Positions 28,418 through 37,275 of a stretch of DNA of 64,000 nt are shown here, in pieces. Every line of letters begins with the position of its first letter. Within the stretch, counting starts at the first letter, position 1. The stretch lies in NCBI RefSeq assembly GCF_025938095.1, contig NZ_JAPCZF010000004.1, forward strand, positions 1-64,000, written 5' to 3'. Made by a program: the position numbers and the translations under genes. The DNA is from Novosphingobium sp. JCM 18896. Lineage in GTDB: Bacteria; Pseudomonadota; Alphaproteobacteria; Sphingomonadales; Sphingomonadaceae. Under the pieces are notes generated by a model. The model saw only the letters and a program-made list of their open reading frames with translations, was not told the DNA's origin and made no database searches.

Positions 28418-29308
28418 ATGCGCCGCATCCTCCTGCCTGCCATCGCATTCGCCGCTTCCGCCGTACCGGCCTTGGCCCAGGATGTAGCCGCGCCTGCCGA
28501 CCCGGCGCAGGCCGAAACCCCTGCCCAGGCCGACGCCGTCCTCGAATCGAGCGTGTTCGACGGCGATTTCCTCGTGGTCGCGGCGGGCGCGGTGTCGATG
28601 CCCAGCTACGAGGGTTCGGACAATCGCTCGATCACGCCCGCGGGCGGCGTCTTCGGGCGGATCGCCGGCGTCGGCATCAATCCGCGCGCGGCGGGCCTGG
28701 CGCTCGATTTCATTCCCGATCAGAAGGGCGAGCGGCTCAGCTTCAACCTCGGCCCCGTCGCGCGCTATCGCGCCAACCGCACGGGTTCGATCAAGGATCC
28801 GGTGGTCGCGCAGCTCGGCAAGCTCGATGGCGTTATCGAGGGCGGCGTTGCGGCAGGGTTCTCGCTCAAGGGTGTGCTCACCGCCTTCGACCGGATCTCG
28901 GTCGGTGCCGACGTGCGCTGGGACATCTCGGGCAAGGGCGGCGGCCGCGTGATCGCGCCGGGCATGACCTATTTCACCCCCGTCTCGAAGGGTCAGGTGA
29001 TCGGCGCGCGCGTCGGTGCCGAATTCGTCGACCGGAAATATGCGCAGTACAACTACGGCATCGACGCCGCGGGCAGTGCCGCGAGCGGGCTGCCGCAATA
29101 CCAGGGACGCGGCGGCTTCAAGGAATGGAATGTCGGCGCCTTCACCGCGATCGACCTCTCGGGCAATTTCCTCGACGGCGGCTTCGCGCTGGGTGTCGGC
29201 GCGCAGTATTCGCGGCTCCAGGGTAGTGCGGCCGAGACGCCGATCACCGCGATCCGCGGCAAGCGCGGCCAGTTCTTCGTCGGTGGTGGGCTCGCCTATA
29301 CCTTCTGA
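28418..29308 (+). CDS. MipA/OmpV family outer-membrane protein
   Basis: A 296-residue protein with a Sec signal peptide (MRRILLPAIAFAASAVPALA) and an acidic Ala/Pro linker, then a beta-barrel-like region with DFLVVAAGAVSMPSYEGSDN at its start and a C-terminal phenylalanine (GGGLAYTF), typical of OMPs assembled by BAM. MipA/OmpV proteins are outer-membrane barrels; MipA in E. coli links MltA and PBP1B. Role here is inferred only. Confidence 0.88.
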   Translation: MRRILLPAIAFAASAVPALAQDVAAPADPAQAETPAQADAVLESSVFDGDFLVVAAGAVSMPSYEGSDNRSITPAGGVFGRIAGVGINPRAAGLALDFIPDQKGERLSFNLGPVARYRANRTGSIKDPVVAQLGKLDGVIEGGVAAGFSLKGVLTAFDRISVGADVRWDISGKGGGRVIAPGMTYFTPVSKGQVIGARVGAEFVDRKYAQYNYGIDAAGSAASGLPQYQGRGGFKEWNVGAFTAIDLSGNFLDGGFALGVGAQYSRLQGSAAETPITAIRGKRGQFFVGGGLAYTF

Positions 29309-29335
29309 GAAACCTGAAGTTCGCTTGAGGTTGTG

Positions 29336-29977
29336 TCAGAGGCCCCGGATTTCGGTCATTCCCGAAGCATAGGGCTCGATCAGATCGCGCGCACGGTCCC
29401 AACCACCGTTGAGCCAGACGTGCTGCGCGGCGGGATCGGCGGGAAGGATCGCGGGCATCGTCTCGCGGCCGATTTCGCGCAGCGCGGCATTGGCCGAACA
29501 GGTGACCAGCGCGAAGCTCGGCACCTCGCTGTCCTTCCACACGGCGGCGAAGGCGAACAGCGGCTGGTCGGCGCAGGCGATCCAGTGCTGGCGGCGCTTG
29601 CCTTCGTGGGTCACGCCCCCCTTATGCTCGATTGGGCCCCATTCCATGAAGCCGGTGGCAGGCACCAGGCAGCGGAATTCGCTGTTCCTGAGGTTGCCGA
29701 TCCAGAACGGGCTGTCGAGATTGCGCAAGGTCGCGATGGCGCGCGAGGGATCGCCCGCTGAGGCCGGCGGCGGCACGCCCCACAGGCGCGGGATCATCCG
29801 CCGGGTGCGGCTGCCTTCCGGCCGCGGTCCGGCGACGAACTCGCGTCCCGTCGTCACCACCGGCGCGAATCGTCCCGGCGAGACATGGCCGCCGGCCCAG
29901 GGATCGGCCCCCGCGCTCGCCTGGAAATGCGCGGCGATCGCAGCGGCAGGCGCGTCGAGACGGTAGAGCAGGGTCAT
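29336..29977 (-). CDS. SRAP (YedK/HMCES) family protein lacking the catalytic cysteine
   Basis: A 213-residue SOS-associated peptidase-like protein. SRAP features are clear: LYRL at residues 4-7, LRNLDSPFW, FRCLVPATGFMEW (the conserved Glu) and SFALVTCSANAALREIG...MPAIL. In YedK/HMCES the residue after Met1 is Cys2, which forms the DNA-protein crosslink with abasic sites; here it is Thr (MTLLYRL), and an in-frame TAG five codons upstream rules out a longer start. The His of the IHDRMP motif is also replaced (GRETMP). It is probably inactive as an abasic-site sensor or has a changed role. Confidence 0.85.
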   Translation of the reverse strand: MTLLYRLDAPAAAIAAHFQASAGADPWAGGHVSPGRFAPVVTTGREFVAGPRPEGSRTRRMIPRLWGVPPPASAGDPSRAIATLRNLDSPFWIGNLRNSEFRCLVPATGFMEWGPIEHKGGVTHEGKRRQHWIACADQPLFAFAAVWKDSEVPSFALVTCSANAALREIGRETMPAILPADPAAQHVWLNGGWDRARDLIEPYASGMTEIRGL

Positions 29978-29993
29978 GGGGACGCTGGACTAG

Positions 29994-32024
<2,031 letters not shown>

Positions 32025-32032
32025 CCCGAATT

Positions 32033-32056
32033 CCTCCCCGAGCTTGCTCGGGGAGG
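32033..32056 (+). terminator. Hairpin after thiC
   Basis: A perfect 10-bp stem CCTCCCCGAG/CTCGGGGAGG with loop CTTG, 8 bases after the thiC stop. It lacks a T run, but the position fits a terminator. Downstream bases to about 32088 (CCACCCGCAGGGTGGTGGAGGGG) resemble the arms of the palindromic repeat family, so this may be a partial copy. Confidence 0.55.
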
Positions 32057-32111
32057 GGGCCACCCGCAGGGTGGTGGAGGGGCACAGGCGGTTGTAGAGG
32101 AAGGGGTGAAC

Positions 32112-32131
32112 GCGGGGGCCATCGCCCCCGC
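32112..32131. repeat. GC-rich hairpin before lipoprotein gene
   Basis: GCGGGGGC and GCCCCCGC form a perfect 8-bp stem with a CATC loop, 22 bases upstream of the lipoprotein start. A near-identical hairpin (GCGAGGGC-GATG-GCCCTCGC) lies at 34315-34334, so this looks like a small dispersed element rather than a gene-specific signal. Confidence 0.6.
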
Positions 32132-32153
32132 ACCCCCGGTACCTGGAATTCCG

Positions 32154-32594
32154 ATGCGTTTGCTTGCCACTCTCCCGCTGATTCTGCTCGCCGCCTGCAA
32201 TGGTCACGGCGGTTCGCATGACGCGACCAGCCCGGCCGACGGCTCCAAGGCCACCAACTACACCGGCGTCGGCGCCGACGAGACCTTGCACTTCACCGGC
32301 ACCGAGCCGTTCTGGGGGGGTACGGTCACGGGTACCACGCTGACCTACGAAACCCCCGAGCAGCCCAAGGGCATTGCGGTCACGGTGCATCGCTTCGCGG
32401 GCAACAACGGCCTCGCCTTCTCGGGCGCGATTGCCGGCAAGCCCTTCGACATGGCGGTCACGGAGAGTGCCTGCAGCGACGGCATGTCCGACCGCAGCTA
32501 TCCGCTCTCGGTCACGCTCCAACTCGGCACCGAGGCGCGTCAGGGCTGCGCCTGGACCGACAAGCGCAAGTTCACCGGCCCGGCGAAGCCGTAA
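32154..32594 (+). CDS. Predicted lipoprotein
   Basis: A 146-residue protein with a lipoprotein signal (MRLLATLPLILLAAC, lipobox LAAC, Cys15). The mature part has FTGTEPFWGG and AVTESACSDGMSDRSYPLSV, as in the COG3650 group of putative lipoproteins. It includes two further cysteines (near SAC and GCAW) that could pair. It is probably anchored in the envelope; role unknown. Longer upstream starts would cover the hairpin and are rejected. Confidence 0.82.
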   Translation: MRLLATLPLILLAACNGHGGSHDATSPADGSKATNYTGVGADETLHFTGTEPFWGGTVTGTTLTYETPEQPKGIAVTVHRFAGNNGLAFSGAIAGKPFDMAVTESACSDGMSDRSYPLSVTLQLGTEARQGCAWTDKRKFTGPAKP

Positions 32595-32606
32595 GCGCTG
32601 GTTGCG

Positions 32607-32733
32607 GATCCTCCCCTGCAAGGGGAGGTGGCATCCCGTAGGGATGACGGAGGGGTGTCCCCGTCTCCGAGAGCGTGACACCCCTCCACCACCCGCTGCG
32701 CGGGCGGTCCCCCTCCCCTTGCAGGGGAGGATC
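32607..32733. repeat. Composite palindromic intergenic repeat, copy 2
   Basis: 127 bases bounded by perfect 22-bp inverted ends: 32607-32628 (GATCCTCCCCTGCAAGGGG...) and 32712-32733 are exact reverse complements, and each end is itself a hairpin. Inner arms TGACGGAGGGGTG and CACCCCTCCACCACCCG are also inverted. It lies between the convergent lipoprotein and PhnA-like genes and shares order and sequence with 18298-18429. Confidence 0.9.
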
Positions 32734-32751
32734 GGGCGTGTCCCCAAACCC

Positions 32752-33060
32752 TCACCGCTTGCGCACGAACTCCGCGCGCAGGACCAGGCCCTTGATCCCC
32801 TCGAACTTGCAGTCGATCTCCTGCGCGTCGCCGGTCAGTCGGATCGACTTGATCAATGTCCCCTGCTTGAGCGTGCGCCCCGCGCCCTTGACCTCGAGGT
32901 CCTTGATCAGCGTCACCTGGTCGCCGTCGGCAAGCAGATTGCCCACGGCATCGCGCACCTCGACCCGATCGGCCGCGTCCTGTTTGGCCGCGAACTCGGA
33001 AGCCGGCATCCACTCGCCGCTGTCCTCGTCGAACACGTAGTCTTCGTCGTCGCCGGCCAT
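32752..33060 (-). CDS. PhnA/YjdM-like protein without its zinc ribbon
   Basis: A 102-residue protein. Residues 35-102 match the C-terminal domain of E. coli YjdM (PhnA), with VRDAVGNLLADGDQVTLIKD, LKQGTLIKSIRL and IDCKFEG. The N-terminal zinc ribbon with its two CxxC pairs is replaced by an acidic stretch (MAGDDEDYVFDEDSGEWMP) without cysteine pairs. Despite the old name, the family is not shown to act in phosphonate use. Confidence 0.85.
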   Translation of the reverse strand: MAGDDEDYVFDEDSGEWMPASEFAAKQDAADRVEVRDAVGNLLADGDQVTLIKDLEVKGAGRTLKQGTLIKSIRLTGDAQEIDCKFEGIKGLVLRAEFVRKR

Positions 33061-33122
33061 CGCCCTGTCTCCTGTCAGCCGTGCCATTGACAGCCGCGCG
33101 CCGCTTTGGCCAGCCTGCGGGA

Positions 33123-33428
33123 ATGAAACACTTCCTGCTGACCTACCACCTCGCCCCCGACTACCTCGAACGCCGCCCGGAGTTCCGCGCCGAGCACCTG
33201 GCCCTGGCGCAGGCCGCCGTCGCGCGCGGCGAACTCCTGCTCGGCGGCGCACTCGATCCGGCCGACCGCGCCGTGCTGCTGTTCGCTGCCGAGGACGCCA
33301 CCGCCGCTGAGCGCTTCGCTGCGAGCGATCCCTATGTGATTGAGGGGCTGGTCGAGCGGTGGGAAGTGCGGACTTGGACGACTGTGGTGGGGAAAGGGGC
33401 GTCGATGCCAATTACCGGTCGTACCTGA
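33123..33428 (+). CDS. YciI-like protein
   Basis: A 101-residue dimeric alpha/beta barrel protein of the YciI family: MKHFLLTYHLAPDYLERRP, EHLALAQAAVARGELLLGGAL and FAASDPYVIEGLVERWEVR. YciI domains are small ferredoxin-like folds with unclear activity, related to muconolactone isomerases. The start is the ATG in GGGAATGAAACAC. It is divergent from the PhnA-like gene. Confidence 0.9.
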   Translation: MKHFLLTYHLAPDYLERRPEFRAEHLALAQAAVARGELLLGGALDPADRAVLLFAAEDATAAERFAASDPYVIEGLVERWEVRTWTTVVGKGASMPITGRT

Positions 33429-33493
33429 CCAATAAGCGCCAGTTATGCTCAATTGTTGGTTTATACGGAATTCTAAGATATGAGCGCAGTGGG

Positions 33494-33581
33494 CTGCCGG
33501 GGCAGTCGGACTTTGGACGTCCGCGCCCCGGCAGGCCGGTCCCTGCCTCTTCGGCAGATCAATCCCTGATGGAAGGGGATT
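33494..33581. other. Structured intergenic stretch with three hairpins
   Basis: Between YciI and the accessory gene. Hairpin 1: CTGCCGGGGC (33494-33503) pairs perfectly with 33525-33534, with a nested CGGAC/GTCCG stem. Hairpin 2: CTGCC/GGCAG around TCTTC near 33547-33561. Hairpin 3: AATCCC/GGGATT around 33564-33583. No coding potential is seen. It could be a terminator region or a small structured RNA. Confidence 0.5.
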
Positions 33582-33585
33582 GAAT

Positions 33586-34146
33586 TCAAAGATCGTATGG
33601 CGCCATGGCGAGCACGACGTTGGAAATTTTTCGGGCTTCTTGAACTGTTAGATCAAACGGTAGACCCTGAATAAATATTGTAAGGTCAGCGCGCAGTGGG
33701 ATCGGCAAGATGTTGCTCGAAACCAATGGGGAATGTGCCGGACGAGGACTTGTCTCTGGCCGAATCACTTCAGCATCATCTGCCACTTTTAATGAGACCG
33801 ACTGCTTGCTGATCTTCGTCTTGGCGCGCTCTTTGGATTGAATTGACGGGCGGAAGGCCAGCGGATTCGCTGAATACGAGTCGAAATCATCAATGGCAGC
33901 CTTGACCCTGCTTTTGTATGTCGTGAGACTCTGGGGGGTATATTTCTTGCCATGTAAATTTTGGAATCGAGTTACGACTTGGTCTAAATCCAGTGCAGTA
34001 ATATCTGCAGCTTCATCCGGATCCAATACTCCAAGAATTTGGCTGGATGCGGCTTTACGTGCGGACGCTGTGGCTTTCGCCATGAGGCCCTTTGCCGCCA
34101 GGTAATCTAAAAATTCCAACAGCGCGTCGCGCGATCGATCGGCCAT
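33586..34146 (-). CDS. Unrecognised accessory protein with a helical N-terminal domain
   Basis: A 186-residue protein with visibly lower GC and different codon use than its neighbours. Residues 5-90 are predicted helical and recall the SAM-like DNA-binding domain of tyrosine recombinases (SLTTYKSRVKAAIDDF), but no catalytic domain follows. A variable polar linker leads to a C-terminal segment (LPIPLRADLTIFIQGLPFDL, then TVQEARKISNVV) of a kind seen as a tail in diverse accessory proteins. The start is set by GGAG 9 bases upstream. A 9-bp palindrome lies 52-75 bases upstream. Confidence 0.75.
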   Translation of the reverse strand: MADRSRDALLEFLDYLAAKGLMAKATASARKAASSQILGVLDPDEAADITALDLDQVVTRFQNLHGKKYTPQSLTTYKSRVKAAIDDFDSYSANPLAFRPSIQSKERAKTKISKQSVSLKVADDAEVIRPETSPRPAHSPLVSSNILPIPLRADLTIFIQGLPFDLTVQEARKISNVVLAMAPYDL

Positions 34147-34197
34147 TTTGCATCTCCAGTGATGGAGGGTGTGTCTGATTCAATGGATGTTGTCAAG

Positions 34198-34221
34198 ATC
34201 AATGTCAATCCGGACATTGAT
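34198..34221 (-). promoter_or_regulatory. Operator-like inverted repeat upstream of the accessory gene
   Basis: ATCAATGTC (34198-34206) and GACATTGAT (34213-34221) form a perfect 9-bp inverted repeat with a 6-base spacer, about 52 bases upstream of the 33586-34146 start. The size and spacing fit binding by a dimeric helix-turn-helix regulator. No regulator gene is adjacent except the HTH protein at 34383. Confidence 0.5.
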
Positions 34222-34314
34222 TGTGTCTATTGAGATGGCGGGCCGGTTTGGTGGTGTAGCTGTCTGCGACCTCTCGTGTAGCGGCTCGGCTTTCCACGAG
34301 ATGAAGTCGGGAGC

Positions 34315-34334
34315 GCGAGGGCGATGGCCCTCGC
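34315..34334. repeat. GC-rich hairpin, second copy
   Basis: GCGAGGGC and GCCCTCGC form a perfect 8-bp stem with a GATG loop. It is related to the hairpin at 32112-32131. A further inverted repeat, TCTCGTG/CACGAGA (34272-34301), lies just before it. Both lie in the 236-base gap between the accessory gene and the HTH gene. Confidence 0.6.
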
Positions 34335-34382
34335 ACCTAAATAACTTTCCTACATCCCTCGACCTGTGCCTTATCCTGCCCG

Positions 34383-35009
34383 ATGACGCACCAAGCCCCC
34401 ATCGTCGCGGGCGAGCCGTTCGCCGCCGCGCCCGTCGTCCCTTCCGCTCACCCGGCCAACCCCTATGCGCCCGATCGCTGGTGCAAGGCGCGGATGGCCG
34501 ATTTCCTGCGCGCGCTCGCGGGGACGCACAATGTCGCCGAGGCGGCGCGGGTCGTGGGGATGAGCCGGCAGTCGGCCTATCGCCTGCGCGCGCGGCTCAA
34601 GGGGCAGCCGTTCGACATCGCCTGGGAGACGGCGTTCCAGCATAGCTACGACGCGCTCCACCAGGCCGCGCTCGAACGCGCGCTGCACGGGGTCGAAGTG
34701 CCGGTGTTCCACAAAGGCGAGCAGGTCGGCACCTATCGCCGCTACGACGAGCGGCTGACCTGCTTCCTGCTGGCGCGGCGCAACTCGCTCGGCGCGCAAG
34801 TGCTCGGGCGCTATACCGCCGCGGCCGAGTTCTGGTCCGAACGGTGGGACCGGCTGCTCGAGCAGGTCGAGCATGGCCCGGCGGTCTGGCCGCAGGCCGA
34901 CGGCACGCCGCACGATGCCGACAGCCTCGAAATGCTTGATGAGAACGCCGCCTCCGCGCTCGCCCAGCGCCATTCGCCCGATCCGCTACCGAGCGGCCGC
35001 GGTGTATGA
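34383..35009 (+). CDS. Helix-turn-helix protein, possibly phage-derived
   Basis: A 208-residue protein with an HTH near residues 50-70 (NVAEAARVVGMSRQSAYRLR) followed by helical regions with RRYDERLTCFLLARRN and FWSERWDRLLEQVEHG. The order (HTH at one third, helical remainder) recalls terminase small subunits and related phage DNA-binding proteins, but I cannot assign it firmly. The C-terminus (HSPDPLPSGRGV) looks repeat-derived. It sits between the accessory patch and the GTGTCAC repeat. Confidence 0.72.
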   Translation: MTHQAPIVAGEPFAAAPVVPSAHPANPYAPDRWCKARMADFLRALAGTHNVAEAARVVGMSRQSAYRLRARLKGQPFDIAWETAFQHSYDALHQAALERALHGVEVPVFHKGEQVGTYRRYDERLTCFLLARRNSLGAQVLGRYTAAAEFWSERWDRLLEQVEHGPAVWPQADGTPHDADSLEMLDENAASALAQRHSPDPLPSGRGV

Positions 35010-35043
35010 CGATCGGCGGACGGAACGCGGGCGAGTTGGAAAA

Positions 35044-35134
35044 GTGTCACCCGGTCGGCCCAGAGACGATCCGCGCATTTCCGCGGCTTTCGGACGGACT
35101 GGCGCGGGTGACAGGGTGTCACTTGTGTCACCCT
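35044..35134. repeat. GTGTCAC-box dispersed repeat, copy A
   Basis: A 91-base element that starts GTGTCACCCGG and ends with a 28-base block (35107-35134) identical to 51069-51096. That block holds the inverted repeat GTGACA-GGG-TGTCAC and a further GTGTCACCC. The start box and the block are exactly 63 bases apart in both copies, with the middle barely conserved. The block encodes the stop codon (35128-35130) of the DUF2061 gene. Confidence 0.8.
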
Positions 35135-35370
35135 GCCGCCAGCCGCGGCGTCGCCGTGTGATCGTGCGCGAGCAGCGCCGCCAGTGGCAGGCCGCCGCCT
35201 TCCTTCCAGGCGCGCTCGTGGAAGAAGAACACCACCGCGTTGACCAGCGGTTCGACGAGAGCGATGCCGCCGGCCAGCGCGAGCGAGCCGGTGAAGGCAT
35301 AGGCGACGCCGAAGCCGACCATCAGGTGGAGCGAGAGGAAGCTGGCGGTCTTGGTCAGGTCGCGGGTCAT
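35128..35370 (-). CDS. DUF2061 small membrane protein
   Basis: An 80-residue protein with two membrane helices: TKTASFLSLHLMVGFGVAY and GGIALVEPLVNAVVFFFHER with AW following, the DUF2061 pattern. Function unknown. The start at MTRDLTK is chosen because the family begins at this lysine-threonine motif. The C-terminal residues and stop run into a dispersed repeat. Confidence 0.87.
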   Translation of the reverse strand: MTRDLTKTASFLSLHLMVGFGVAYAFTGSLALAGGIALVEPLVNAVVFFFHERAWKEGGGLPLAALLAHDHTATPRLAAG

Positions 35371-35572
35371 GGGTCTGGTCCTGTCGGAGGCGTCTTGCCG
35401 ATCGGATGTATTGCGAATGATTTGCAAGTTCCAGCGAGGCCTGCCGTTGACAGTGATCGCCAAGAACGATTGCGAGAACGATCATTGAGTTTCGATCGCA
35501 CTCGCTTGAGACCTCGTGAACCGCGGATTTCCGGGGCAGACAGCCCCGCGCGGCTCGGCTAGGGCGCCGGCG

Positions 35573-36331
35573 ATGCTGCACGATCCCTGGTTCATCCTCG
35601 CCGCCGTCGTTTCCGTCACGCTGGTGGGGCTGGCCAAGGGCGGTTTCGCCGGGCTCGGCGCGCTGGGCACGCCGGTCATGGCCCTGGCGATCTCGCCGGT
35701 CGCCGCGGCGGGAATCCTGCTGCCGATCCTGATCGTCCAGGACGTGGTCTCGGTCTGGTCGTTCCGCCATTCGTGGGATCGTTGGATCGTCGCCTGGATG
35801 CTGCCCGGGGCGCTGCTCGGCGTGGCGCTCGGCTGGGGCTTCGCCGAGGTGCTGCCGGTCTCGGCCGTGCTGACCGCGCTCGGCGCGATCACCCTGGTGT
35901 TCGGTGTCTGGCGGCTGTGGACCGAGCGCGGCGGGCGCGACGTGGCGGCGAGCAATTCGCCGGGCTGGGTGGGTTCGCTGTTCGGCGTGGCGATGGGCTT
36001 CACCAGCCAGGTCGCGCATGCCGGGGCACCGCCGTTCCAGATCTGGGTCGGCCCGCGCCGGCTGCCGCACCTGACCTATGTCGGCACCAGCTCGGTAACC
36101 TTCGCCGTGCTCAACTGGGCCAAGGTGCCCGCCTATATCGCGCTGGGCGAGTTCACCACCGAGAACCTGACCGCTTCGGCGATGCTGGTGCCCGTGGCGA
36201 TCGCCTCGACCCTGGCCGGGGTCTGGCTGGTGCGGCGGATCGATCCGGCACGGTTCTATGGCTTGATGTACGGGCTGATGGTGCTGCTGGGCGGCAAGCT
36301 GCTGTGGGACGGCCTGGGCGCGCTGGTCTGA
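35573..36331 (+). CDS. TSUP family (TauE/SafE) transporter
   Basis: A 252-residue membrane protein with about eight helices in two repeats: GLAKGGFAGLGALGTPVMAL in the first half and GFTSQVAHAGAPPFQIWVGP in the second are TSUP signatures. Members export sulfite, taurine-derived sulfonates or other organic anions. The ATG at 35573 has AGGGCG upstream; a GTG-type start further upstream is less likely. A terminator follows. Confidence 0.9.
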   Translation: MLHDPWFILAAVVSVTLVGLAKGGFAGLGALGTPVMALAISPVAAAGILLPILIVQDVVSVWSFRHSWDRWIVAWMLPGALLGVALGWGFAEVLPVSAVLTALGAITLVFGVWRLWTERGGRDVAASNSPGWVGSLFGVAMGFTSQVAHAGAPPFQIWVGPRRLPHLTYVGTSSVTFAVLNWAKVPAYIALGEFTTENLTASAMLVPVAIASTLAGVWLVRRIDPARFYGLMYGLMVLLGGKLLWDGLGALV

Positions 36332-36341
36332 GCGAAACGAA

Positions 36342-36371
36342 AAGGGCGGGAGGCCGAGGTCGCCCGCCCTT
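36342..36371. terminator. Bidirectional terminator after TSUP gene
   Basis: AAGGGCGGG (36342-36350) pairs perfectly with CCCGCCCTT (36363-36371) around a 12-base loop. It is between two convergent genes, with A-rich sequence on one side and TT on the other, so it could serve both. Confidence 0.78.
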
Positions 36372-36394
36372 CGCGTGTCGAATGATCGGATGCC

Positions 36395-36685
36395 TCAGCG
36401 CATCGCGACGGCGGCCGTGCTCCGCTTGACGTCGCTCAGGGCGATGTCGACGGCGGTGCCGTTGTAATGGCCATGCACGCGTTGCTGGCCGACGACGAGG
36501 CGGAACGACTTGCCGGCGTCGTCCTTGCCGGTGATGACGGTGCGGCCGTTCACGAGCGCGGTCGTGTAGTTGTAGCTGACACCGTCGCGCTCGAAGGCGA
36601 CTTCGTCGGCCTGGGCTGCGGCGGGGAGCAGGACCGCGCCGGTTGCAAGTGCGAAGAGCTTCGCGGTCTTGAGGTTGAGGAACAT
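36395..36685 (-). CDS. Small exported protein
   Basis: A 96-residue protein with a signal peptide (MFLNLKTAKLFALATGAVLL, cleavage after AQA near residue 25). The mature 70 residues contain VSYNYTTALVNGRTVITG and FRLVVGQQRVHGHYNG, suggesting a small beta domain. The start at 36685 has AAAGG nine bases upstream; an ATG three codons earlier is too close to that site. Function unknown. Confidence 0.75.
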   Translation of the reverse strand: MFLNLKTAKLFALATGAVLLPAAAQADEVAFERDGVSYNYTTALVNGRTVITGKDDAGKSFRLVVGQQRVHGHYNGTAVDIALSDVKRSTAAVAMR

Positions 36686-36861
36686 GGCATACATCCTTTG
36701 TTGGAGAGGATAATGCCTCGGGCATCCGTATGTTGTGCGGCCAGAATGACATTGTTGCGCTGCGGTGCAATTGTATTGTGCGTTGCAGCAATTGCAGTTT
36801 TCTCAAGCATCGGGCGCAGCGCGTGTGTAGGCTTCGTGCCGGTCGGCCGCAGGTGGAGACG

Positions 36862-37275
36862 ATGACGGACACGCAACCCGTGCTGCTTTCGGGCGGCAAT
36901 CCACAGATCGCCAAGGGCGAGGGCGACGCGGTGGTGCAAAGCTACATCGCGGCGATGCCCGGCTGGAAGCGCGAACTCGGCGAGCGGCTCGACGCCGCGA
37001 TCGCGCGTGCGGTTCCCGGCGTGCGCAAGGCGGTGAAGTGGAACTCGCCGTTCTATGGCGCGCCCGATGCCGAGGGCTGGTTTCTGTCCTATCACTGCTT
37101 CGCGAAATACGTGAAGGTCACCTTCTTTCGCGGCACGTCGCTCGATCCGGTGCCGGCGGGCAAGTCCAAGCATCCCGAGGTCCGCTACCTCGATATCCGC
37201 GAGGGCGAATTCGACGAAGCGGGCTTCGCCGACTGGGTGCGCCAGGCGAGCGCGCTGCCGGGCGAGGTGCTGTGA
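36862..37275 (+). CDS. DUF1801 protein, copy 1
   Basis: A 137-residue protein of the DUF1801/YdhG fold: YIAAMPGWKRELGERLD, VRKAVKWNSPFYGAPDAEGW, CFAKYVKVTFFRG and YLDIREGEFDEAGFADW. Activity is unknown; the fold is small alpha/beta. It heads a four-gene operon with an AraC regulator, a VOC protein and a second DUF1801 protein, each joined by 4-base overlaps. Confidence 0.88.
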   Translation: MTDTQPVLLSGGNPQIAKGEGDAVVQSYIAAMPGWKRELGERLDAAIARAVPGVRKAVKWNSPFYGAPDAEGWFLSYHCFAKYVKVTFFRGTSLDPVPAGKSKHPEVRYLDIREGEFDEAGFADWVRQASALPGEVL

